A DNA stretch of 8,199 bases, from contig QJVU01000414.1 of assembly GCA_003235605.1 (NCBI GenBank), positions 1 to 8,199 on the forward strand, read 5' to 3'. A program made the translations under genes and the position numbers. Below the pieces are notes generated by a model that was not told where the DNA came from, did no database searches, and was given only the letters and a program-made list of their open reading frames with translations. Each line of letters starts with the position of its first letter. Position 1 is the stretch's first letter. This DNA is from Planctomycetota bacterium. GTDB lineage: Bacteria > Planctomycetota > UBA1135 > UBA2386. Shown here in pieces: positions 1 to 6,200 of this stretch.

Positions 1-438
1 GAGGCCACCAAGAAGACGCAGTCCGAGGACGTTGGCAACCAGGCCCAAGGTTGGCACGAGCTGGCGAACATCCACTACAACCTGCGGCAGTACGAAGACG
101 CGATCAAGTCCTATCGAAAGCTCCTCGAAGTGGCCAAGGGCAAACTCCGGTTGGGCCCGACCGTGTTCTACAACTGCGCCTGCTCCCTGGCGCTGGCGGG
201 CAAGAAGGACCAGGCCTTCGCGCTGCTCGAGCAGGCCTTGAAGATGAATGCGGGCAACCTGCCCGAATCCTTGCTGCAAACCGACATGGACATTGCGAGC
301 CTGCGCAAGGACGAGCGGTTTCCAGCCCTGATGAAGCAGTACTTCGGCGACAACAAGGCCGCGGAAACCAAGCCCAAGCCCGGGGCAGAGGAGCCCACGT
401 CGAGGCCTGGCGACGCCAAGGACGACGACAAGAAGTAG
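1..438 (+). CDS. TPR-repeat protein, C-terminal fragment
   Basis: The reading frame is open from the first base and ends at TAG 436-438, followed at once by a second TAG. The start lies upstream of the window, leaving 145 visible residues. About residues 14-47 (WHELANIHYNLRQYEDAIKSY) and 53-87 (FYNCACSLALAGKKDQAFAL) form two helical pairs with the TPR pattern of small and aromatic residues (YEDAI, KDQAF). The next part, DMDIASLRKDERFPALMKQ, is the 'LR-D-RF' cap often seen at the end of TPR proteins. The last 30 or so residues are a charged, Lys/Asp/Pro-rich tail, probably disordered. TPRs are protein-binding scaffolds, so no enzymatic role can be given from this piece. An internal ATG at 130 is in frame, but the TPR pattern clearly begins before it. 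The gene converges on protease A and shows no functional tie to it. Confidence 0.85.
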   Translation, partial: EATKKTQSEDVGNQAQGWHELANIHYNLRQYEDAIKSYRKLLEVAKGKLRLGPTVFYNCACSLALAGKKDQAFALLEQALKMNAGNLPESLLQTDMDIASLRKDERFPALMKQYFGDNKAAETKPKPGAEEPTSRPGDAKDDDKK

Positions 439-508
439 TAGCGTCGGTCACGCCGGCGCGGAGCATTGGCGCTTTGGCCCGCCAGTTCGAGACGGCGGAA
501 CAGGAGTT

Positions 509-533
509 CCAGACCAGCAAGTTGTGCTTCTGG
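509..533. terminator. Candidate hairpin between convergent genes
   Basis: CCAGA (509-513) pairs with TCTGG (529-533). After a 2-nt bulge, AGCA (516-519) pairs with TGCT (525-528) around the loop AGTTG, giving nine base pairs. A smaller hairpin, GGAAC/GTTCC (497-510), lies just beside it. The site sits in the 135-bp gap between two convergent stop codons, where a bidirectional terminator is expected. Neither side carries a T-run, so intrinsic termination is uncertain. The rest of 439-573 shows nothing else I can support. Confidence 0.3.
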
Positions 534-573
534 CAGTTCCTGGCCACCGAGATCACCGAGAGTACCGGCAGCC

Positions 574-3222
574 TCAGCCGCCTACCGTCAAGCCAAGGGC
601 GTTCGAGAACGCCCAACCCAGGAGGTTGGCGCTTTGGTCCTGCACCGCGAACTGGCTGTAGACCGTGAGCCCGATGGCAGTGTTGTCGTTGGGCAGGATG
701 AACGGCAGGTCGAAGCCACCGCCGGCATCCACCTTCACCGGCACGAGGATCTCGCCCGAGATCAAGAGGCTGCACCCAGGAGCGCCCACGGGCGTCAGGT
801 CCCACGGCAACGTGGTGCCAAAGCCCTGGGTCTTGGAGATCCCGACGATGACCACAGCGGGGGCGTTGGCCAACGCCTGCCGCAGCGTCAGGGTGAACGG
901 CGTGTCAAGGATGGGTTCGCCCAGCGTGCCTGCCACCGGCGGCGCTCCACCGGTGCCTGCGCACAGGGTCCGCCACACCAGAGCCCGGCTGCTGTCCCCG
1001 ATCCAGCTGCTGGAGGAGCTGCTGCGGCGCCAGTAGGTGGCGAGGCTGCCAGTGCTTGCAAAAGGCAGCCTGATCGAGCCCCCCTGCTCGAACGGTGGAT
1101 TCACGAACGACAGGAAGTACCGCTGGCCCTTCTTGACGGCCACCTTCTTGTCGAAGATGGTCCGGCACCACGCCTCCGACTGGCTGATGAGCATTGTGCC
1201 GGAGGCCAGTATGTTGGTGGGGAGCCCGGATACGTTGGCGTCATGGAGGTAGGTCGCGACCGACTTGGCGAAGGTCGACCGCGAGTCGCTCCGCATCTCG
1301 TAGCCTGTAATGCTCATGTCGGCGTCGGCGCTGACTTCGATGGCATAAGTCCATCCATCGGAACCGATGCTGCTGGACAGGGAAGCGGTGGTGTTGGCGG
1401 ACTGGCAGACGGCAGGTAGCGGAACCCCGCTGCCCTGGCAGCCCTTGCCGATGGGCGTCACCACCGCGGGCACCGGCAGTCGGGCGAAGGCATAGGCGAA
1501 GTTCTGTGTGTTGTCCGGCAGGGCGGCCGCGCTGACCTCCAACTTGAGCGTGGCGGTCTTGTTGGCGGTGAACACGACGTTCTCGTAGAGGTTGCCCGGG
1601 GTGTTGCTCTTCGCCACCTCCGTGGTGCCGTCCAGAACCCTGATGTCCAGGTTCGAATACAGGGCAGAGCTGATGTTGGTTCGGTGCCAGGCCACCACGA
1701 CGGAGTACTGCCGTCCGGCGACCACGCTCAAGGGCACCGTCGCGACCTTGTTGGAGTTGTTGACTGTACCGTTGCCGTAGCTGCCGGCCGTCATGGCCAG
1801 CTTTACCGCGAGGTCTGTCCGCAACATGCCGAGTCCGTAGGTATTCCGGCTGCCTCCTGGGTTCTGCTTGCTGATGTCCCTGGTCGTGGCCAGCAGGATC
1901 GCCTTGGTCTGAAGCGCGGTCAGCTTGTTGTTTGCGGCACGCACCAGTGCGGCCGCTCCACACACGTGGGGTGAGGACATGGAGGTCCCCGAGTTGACCA
2001 TGTCGGCTCCCTCGTTGCCGACCTGGGCCATGACCATCTCTTCGCCACAGGCCACCATGTCGGGGTAGAACCGGCCGCCGGTGCCGCCCAAGGGGCCCTT
2101 GCTGGACCACTGCGCCACCACGTGGGTGGCTGCCTTGATGGCGCCCACGGCGATGCCGTTGGCAGCCCCTTGGCTGTTGGCCGTCGATTTGTCGCTGTTT
2201 CCACACGCCACGCAACATACGACGTCACCGAAATAGGCCAGGCTGTCCAAGGCCTGCTGGGCGGCATCCAGAGGGCTGGGGCTACCGGAGTAGGACAAGT
2301 TGGCCGCCACGATGTTGTAGGTGACGCGGTCTTTGCCCAGCGCCTGCCATGCGGACACCATGGTCGTTGTAGTGGTGCCTCCATTGATCGGCGAATCGGC
2401 GATGGCGTAGCCGGCGATGTCAGCTCCGTACGCCTGGCCATGGTCGGCACCCTTGGTGCCCCAGTTGGCGCCAGCCGCAACGCTGGCGACAGCGGTACCG
2501 TGACCGTGGGTGTCGTTCGACGCCATCTTGCCGATCTGCTTGTTGAGGACCAGGCGGCTGCCCTTGATGCCGGACCCGTTGGTGTTGTTGGGGTCGCCGT
2601 TCACGTAGTAGGTGCGATGGGGGCGGGGGGTGCTGGTGCTCACGGAGCTGTTCTGGCCGGTGTCCAGTATCCCCACTGCAGTGCCCTTGCCATCCATCTT
2701 GAGCACCTGTTGGACATAGTCCGCGTTATGGTTGGCGGAGTTGGTGGAAGCCTTGATCCAAGGCAGCCACTGGCGATCGGGCTCCAGGCGCTCGACCCCT
2801 GGCAGGCTGCGCACCCGGTCGAGGCTCGCGAACGGCACGTCGATGGCGCAGGCGTTGATCAGCCACCACTGCGCGAGGATTTGTGCTCCCAGATCGTTCT
2901 CCACCTTGGCGACGAACCCCGTCTGGTCTGCGAGGACCTTGCGCTCCAGTCCCGCGACGATGCCGGCGACCTCCGCGGCCGGGCGGCCGGCACGGATCGC
3001 GTTCCGGTAGCCGGAGAGGTCGAAGGACCTGGTCTTGAAGTGCACGATCCAACGCTCCGTGCCCGGGCGGTCGCCGGGTAGACCGTGCACGTCAACGGCA
3101 GTTGTGCCGCGAACGTCTTGCGATGCACCGTCCTGGGCGGCGAGGGAGAAGGCGAGGAAGAACGCGAGGGAGAAGGCCAAGGCCGAGGCCATGGGCCGCG
3201 TCACGGCGAGGCGCTCGTTCAT
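574..3222 (-). CDS. Secreted S8 subtilisin-like protease A
   Basis: Complete 882-aa frame, ATG at 3222 to TGA at 574. Residues 1-28 are a signal peptide with a Leu/Ala/Phe core, probably cleaved near SLA-AQ. Residues about 50-150 are an I9-like propeptide (ERWIVHFKTRSFDLSG, QWWLINACAIDVPF, LPGVERLEPDR). The catalytic domain (about 165-470) has Asp187 (GILDTGQ), His241 (GHGTAV), oxyanion Asn342 (ACGNS) and Ser414 (GTSMSSPHVCG), so it should be active. Next is a KP-43-like beta-sandwich (WHRT, YSNLDIRVLDG, NLYENVVF), then a module beginning with Cys595-X10-Cys606, and a terminal beta module ending in NALGLTVGG. The predicted role is extracellular proteolysis after self-removal of the propeptide; substrate is unknown. 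Only a weak AGG lies upstream of the start, and Met11 (3192) is an alternative. It is transcribed divergently from paralogue B. Confidence 0.95.
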   Translation of the reverse strand: MNERLAVTRPMASALAFSLAFFLAFSLAAQDGASQDVRGTTAVDVHGLPGDRPGTERWIVHFKTRSFDLSGYRNAIRAGRPAAEVAGIVAGLERKVLADQTGFVAKVENDLGAQILAQWWLINACAIDVPFASLDRVRSLPGVERLEPDRQWLPWIKASTNSANHNADYVQQVLKMDGKGTAVGILDTGQNSSVSTSTPRPHRTYYVNGDPNNTNGSGIKGSRLVLNKQIGKMASNDTHGHGTAVASVAAGANWGTKGADHGQAYGADIAGYAIADSPINGGTTTTTMVSAWQALGKDRVTYNIVAANLSYSGSPSPLDAAQQALDSLAYFGDVVCCVACGNSDKSTANSQGAANGIAVGAIKAATHVVAQWSSKGPLGGTGGRFYPDMVACGEEMVMAQVGNEGADMVNSGTSMSSPHVCGAAALVRAANNKLTALQTKAILLATTRDISKQNPGGSRNTYGLGMLRTDLAVKLAMTAGSYGNGTVNNSNKVATVPLSVVAGRQYSVVVAWHRTNISSALYSNLDIRVLDGTTEVAKSNTPGNLYENVVFTANKTATLKLEVSAAALPDNTQNFAYAFARLPVPAVVTPIGKGCQGSGVPLPAVCQSANTTASLSSSIGSDGWTYAIEVSADADMSITGYEMRSDSRSTFAKSVATYLHDANVSGLPTNILASGTMLISQSEAWCRTIFDKKVAVKKGQRYFLSFVNPPFEQGGSIRLPFASTGSLATYWRRSSSSSSWIGDSSRALVWRTLCAGTGGAPPVAGTLGEPILDTPFTLTLRQALANAPAVVIVGISKTQGFGTTLPWDLTPVGAPGCSLLISGEILVPVKVDAGGGFDLPFILPNDNTAIGLTVYSQFAVQDQSANLLGWAFSNALGLTVGG
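2845..2876 (-). repeat. Propeptide DNA segment identical in A and B, 27 nt in C
   Basis: This segment encodes the Gln-Trp-Trp-Leu-Ile-Asn-Ala-Cys-Ala core of the protease A propeptide. It matches 3746-3777 on the opposite strand (protease B) over 32 bases without a mismatch, and 27 of these bases recur at 6570-6596 in protease C. Identity reaches silent third positions. Confidence 0.85.
2996..3042 (-). repeat. Inverted repeat with 3580-3626, left arm
   Basis: Read on the minus strand, this 47-base stretch of the protease A propeptide (HFKTRSFDLSGYRNA region) matches 3580-3626 on the plus strand with one mismatch, the first base of a Ser/Thr codon. The two arms point toward each other and bracket the signal peptides and the divergent promoters. 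Protease C encodes a very similar peptide with different codons, so protein constraint alone does not explain the match. Confidence 0.8.
3139..3175 (-). repeat. 12-bp tandem repeat in the protease A signal peptide
   Basis: Three consecutive 12-base units (3140-3151, 3152-3163, 3164-3175) have first and third copies identical (GCGAGGGAGAAG on the plus strand) and a middle copy differing at two bases. A further diverged unit follows at 3176-3187. In protein A the three units spell FSLA-FFLA-FSLA, residues 17-28, which is most of the hydrophobic core of the signal peptide. The period is a multiple of three, so slippage would change length without breaking the frame. Confidence 0.75.
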
Positions 3223-3384
3223 CGGATCTGCCTGGGTGGGTCGGTGGGACGACGGAGAAGACCAACCCCGAACTATATGCGGTGCAGATCTCCGGCACTA
3301 TACTGACCTGCGGCTGCGGCATGACTGCGGCCCGAGGCCGCCCCCTAGGCCATCTGCACCCAGTTTTTCTCCCTGGAAGGACCC
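3223..3384. promoter_or_regulatory. Divergent promoter region between proteases A and B
   Basis: This 162-bp gap separates the start codons of A (minus) and B (plus), so promoters for both should lie here or in the coding edges. Two sigma70-like -10 hexamers are visible in the locally AT-richer centre: TATAGT on the minus strand (3272-3277) toward A, and TATACT on the plus strand (3299-3304) toward B. Neither has a convincing TTGACA-like -35 box at 16-18 bp. GTGC (3282-3285) and GCAC (3295-3298) form a small inverted repeat between them that could be an operator half-site pair. The location is firm; the individual boxes are guesses. Confidence 0.45.
3375..3380 (+). promoter_or_regulatory. Ribosome binding site of protease B
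   Basis: GGAAGG lies four bases before the ATG at 3385 and supports that start. It is the only clear Shine-Dalgarno-like site among the three proteases. Confidence 0.6.
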
Positions 3385-6039
3385 ATGTCGAAGATCGTCT
3401 CCGGCGGACTCGTGGCCGCGATCCTGGCCGTACCCCTCTTGGCCCAACAGGCCCAAGATCCCGCTCCACAGCCAGGCAAGCTGGTTGCCCGCCAGGGGGA
3501 ATCGGTTGCCGTCGACCCTGCCGCCGGCGACATCCACGGCCTGCCAGGCAAGCGGGCCGGCACCGAGCGGTGGATCGTCCACTTCAAGACCAGGTCCTTC
3601 GACCTCACCGGCTACCGGAACGCGATTCATGGGCGCCGCCCGGCGGCAGAAGTGGCGAAGATCGTTGCCGAGCTGGAGCGCAAGGTCGTCGAAGACCAGC
3701 GTGCCTTCGTGGAGCAAGCCCAGAAGGACCTCGACGCCGACCTCGTCGCGCAGTGGTGGCTGATCAACGCCTGCGCCGTAGACGTGCCGTTCGATAACCT
3801 GGCCCGACTGCGCGCGATGCCCAACGTCGACTTCCTGGAGCCTGACCGGGAGTGGCACCCCGTCATCCTGAAAGCGACGGGGTCCAAGAACCACAACTCC
3901 GACTACGTCCAGAACGTTCTCAAGATCGACGGCAGCGGCGTCGCCGTGGGCATCGTGGACACCGGACAGGACGAGCGCGTCGGTTCACTCTCTCGTCCGC
4001 ACCGCACCTACTTCATCGGCGGCGACGCCAGCAACACCTCGGGGCCGGGGCTGGGTGGCAGCAGGTTGCTGATCAATCGGCAGCATGGCACCCAGCCTGC
4101 AGACGACGTTCACGGCCATGGCACTGGCGTCGCCAGCATCGTGGCCGGCGGGCGTTGGGGATCCGCAGGGGCCGACCACGGCCATGCCTTCGGCGCCAAC
4201 ATCACGGGCTACTCCATCGCCAACACCACCTCTGGCAGCAGCAGCTCGACGACGATGGCCTCGGCTTGGAACCAGATGGCGGCAGACCGGGCGAAGTACA
4301 ACATCGTCGCCGCCAACCTGTCCTACAGCGGGAGCCCGAGTCTGACGGACAGCGCGCAGCAGGCCATCGACTCTGCGTCATTCAATGCCGACATCATGTG
4401 TTGCACGGCCGCCGGCAACAGCGGCACCAGCAGCACGGCGAGTGCCAACAGCCAGAGCAACGCCAACGGCCTGGCGGTGGCCGCGATCACCCCGGACACC
4501 CACACGATGGCCTCGTTCAGCAGCCGTGGCCCGCTCTACAACAGTGGTGGGAGGTTCTTCCCCGACATCTCCGGCTGCGGCGTCAGCACGGTGATGGCGC
4601 GGCGGGATGCGGAGACCAGCGACTACGTAGGCTCCGGAACCTCCATGGCCTCTCCGCAGGTCTGTGGCGTGGCCGCACTGGTGCGGGCCGCCAACACCAA
4701 GCTGACCGCGCTGGAGACCAAGGCCATCCTGTTGGCGACCACCCAGAGCATCGCCAGTGAGAACCCTTCCTTCGACCGCAACTCCTACGGCACCGGCATG
4801 CTGCGAGGAGACCTGGCGGTGACCCTGGCGCTGGCCAGCAGCGGCCATGGAACTGTTAACGTGGACAGCAGCAACAGGACCATTCGCGTCCCGGTGAGCG
4901 TGACCGACGGCAAGCAGTACGCGGCGGCGATCACCTGGCACCGCACGAACATGAGCTCGACGAGCTACTCGAACCTGGACATGAAGATCCTGGACGGCAC
5001 CACGCTGATCGCCGAGAGCAAGACGCCACTGAACCTCTACGAGAACGTCCGTTTCCTGTCCCGCAAGACCGGCACCTTCACCCTGGAGATCACCTCGCCG
5101 ACGCTGGTACCCAGCTCCCAGATGGTGGCCTACGCCTTCACCGAGGCTCCGGCGGCGCCGATCCCGGGCACGGTGACTGCGTTCGGCCAGGGCTGCAACG
5201 GGACCGTCAAGTCCACCGGCGAGGCCTGCGTGGCCTTCAACGTGGACGAGTCATTCCAGACCCTGGCGCTTCGCGCCAGCACCGGCTACGCCCTGGAAGT
5301 CACGGCCCCCAAGGCCCTGACGGTCACCGGCTTCGACATCCGCACCCAGGCCACCTCCAACAAGACCCTGAGCACGGCCCTGTACCTGCCCAACTCCAGC
5401 GGTGTGCCGTCGACCATCGCCGCCACCGGCACCATCCAGGTGACCACGACCATGGGCTGGCGCCGGACGACCTTCAGCAAGCCGGTGCAGGTTGCCCAGA
5501 ACAGCAGGTTCTTCGTGTTCATCCAGAACGATGCCTCGCCGAACTCTTGTGCCTTTGCCAACAGCGGCACCCCCGTCCCCTACTTCCGCCTCACAACGGT
5601 CTGGACCAGCCGCATCACGACGCCGTTCAACTGGGAGTTCCGGGTCAACTGTCCCGGAGGCAACTTCGTCCCCCCGACCCTTGGCAGCGTCGGCACTCCC
5701 GACATCGGCTCGAACATCACCTTCGCGGTGCGTGAGGCGCTCCCGAACAGCGCGGCCATCTTCCTGGCAGGGGACTCCAAGACCAGTTGGAGCGGCTTGC
5801 AGCTGCCTTGGGCACTGCCCGGTGCGCCGGGGTGCAGCGCCTACGTCGCCGGCCAGCTCATGGCCTACCGCAAGACCGACGCCGCCGGCACCCTGGATGT
5901 GACCCTGGGGATCCCGGTCAACAAGGGCCTGATTGGCAAGATCTTCTACGCCCAGGTGGCGGTGCAGGACCCGCAGGCCAACAACTTCGGCTTTGCCATG
6001 AGCGGCGCCTTGGCCCTGATGGTGGGGGGCACCCCGTGA
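3385..6039 (+). CDS. Secreted S8 subtilisin-like protease B
   Basis: Complete 884-aa frame, ATG at 3385 (GGAAGG four bases upstream) to TGA at 6037-6039. Residues 1-20 are a signal peptide, probably cut at LLA-QQ. The I9-like propeptide spans about 55-155 (ERWIVHFKTRSFDLTG to LEPDREWHP). The catalytic domain, about 165-482, carries Asp192 (GIVDTGQ), His245 (HGHGTGVAS), Asn345 (AAGNSG) and Ser420 (GTSMASPQVCG), plus the SFSSRGP loop. A KP-43-like beta-sandwich (about 485-592; Trp518, YSNLD ending at Asp532, NLYENV, GTFTLEI) follows. A module opened by Cys604-X10-Cys615 then runs to about 755, and a terminal beta module (about 768-884, GAPGCSAYV) closes the protein. No sortase, PEP-CTERM or transmembrane anchor is seen, so release into the medium or loose envelope attachment is likely. 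Its close relatives are A and C; substrate is unknown. Confidence 0.96.
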   Translation: MSKIVSGGLVAAILAVPLLAQQAQDPAPQPGKLVARQGESVAVDPAAGDIHGLPGKRAGTERWIVHFKTRSFDLTGYRNAIHGRRPAAEVAKIVAELERKVVEDQRAFVEQAQKDLDADLVAQWWLINACAVDVPFDNLARLRAMPNVDFLEPDREWHPVILKATGSKNHNSDYVQNVLKIDGSGVAVGIVDTGQDERVGSLSRPHRTYFIGGDASNTSGPGLGGSRLLINRQHGTQPADDVHGHGTGVASIVAGGRWGSAGADHGHAFGANITGYSIANTTSGSSSSTTMASAWNQMAADRAKYNIVAANLSYSGSPSLTDSAQQAIDSASFNADIMCCTAAGNSGTSSTASANSQSNANGLAVAAITPDTHTMASFSSRGPLYNSGGRFFPDISGCGVSTVMARRDAETSDYVGSGTSMASPQVCGVAALVRAANTKLTALETKAILLATTQSIASENPSFDRNSYGTGMLRGDLAVTLALASSGHGTVNVDSSNRTIRVPVSVTDGKQYAAAITWHRTNMSSTSYSNLDMKILDGTTLIAESKTPLNLYENVRFLSRKTGTFTLEITSPTLVPSSQMVAYAFTEAPAAPIPGTVTAFGQGCNGTVKSTGEACVAFNVDESFQTLALRASTGYALEVTAPKALTVTGFDIRTQATSNKTLSTALYLPNSSGVPSTIAATGTIQVTTTMGWRRTTFSKPVQVAQNSRFFVFIQNDASPNSCAFANSGTPVPYFRLTTVWTSRITTPFNWEFRVNCPGGNFVPPTLGSVGTPDIGSNITFAVREALPNSAAIFLAGDSKTSWSGLQLPWALPGAPGCSAYVAGQLMAYRKTDAAGTLDVTLGIPVNKGLIGKIFYAQVAVQDPQANNFGFAMSGALALMVGGTP
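3580..3626 (+). repeat. Inverted repeat with 2996-3042, right arm
   Basis: The plus-strand partner of the arm in protease A: 46 of 47 bases match after reverse complementing. It lies in the propeptide of protease B, and 537 bp separate the two arms. Confidence 0.8.
3746..3777 (+). repeat. Propeptide DNA segment, copy in protease B
   Basis: Thirty-two bases identical to the reverse complement of 2845-2876. It encodes the AQWWLINACA stretch, which corresponds to the central strand of the I9-like propeptide fold. Confidence 0.85.
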
Positions 6040-6200
6040 GCTGAAACCGGGTCGTCGGGGCGTCCCTTCGCCGGTTGCCTTCGCCCCGGTTACTTTCGCC
6101 GGGGCATGCCTATATGTGCGAGCGCGGTGGCCGCGATGCCACCGCGGGGAGCCTGCCCGGTTCCGGTCGCCCTGCATCCCTGTTCCCCATCCACCAAGAC
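6040..6200. other. Gap between proteases B and C with GC-rich repeats
   Basis: This 161-bp gap holds three imperfect repeats built on CTTCGCC-GG (6065-6077, 6078-6092, 6093-6104), then CTATATG at 6110-6116. CTATATG also occurs at 3273-3279 in the A/B gap upstream of B, so it may be part of a shared promoter, though no -35 box is evident. The last 80 bases have no Shine-Dalgarno match before the ATG at 6201. Protease C may therefore have its own promoter rather than rely only on read-through from B. Confidence 0.4.
6083..6105 (+). terminator. GC-rich hairpin after protease B
   Basis: GCCCCGG (6083-6089) pairs perfectly with CCGGGGC (6099-6105) around the 9-nt loop TTACTTTCG, starting 44 bases after the stop codon of B. 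No T-run follows, so it may be a weak or factor-dependent terminator, an RNA-stabilising hairpin or merely a result of the local repeats. Confidence 0.35.

Noticed and set aside
439..573. The convergent gap reads as plausible protein in a plus frame (GALARQFETAEQEF) and in a minus frame.
   Set aside because: There is no start with a ribosome site and no recognisable family. The plus frame is a continuation of an out-of-frame reading through the TPR gene.
466..637. Exact 12-nt direct repeat TTGGCGCTTTGG at 466-477 and 626-637, one copy in the convergent gap and one in the end of protease A, suggesting a decayed duplicate C-terminus.
   Set aside because: Alignment around the two copies quickly falls to near chance level, and the translated gap does not resemble the protease tail in any frame.
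466..1419. Long open frame of 317 codons on the plus strand opposite protease A.
   Set aside because: It is rich in Arg, Gly and Ala as expected for the antisense of a high-GC gene. The minus-strand frame has full protease motifs.
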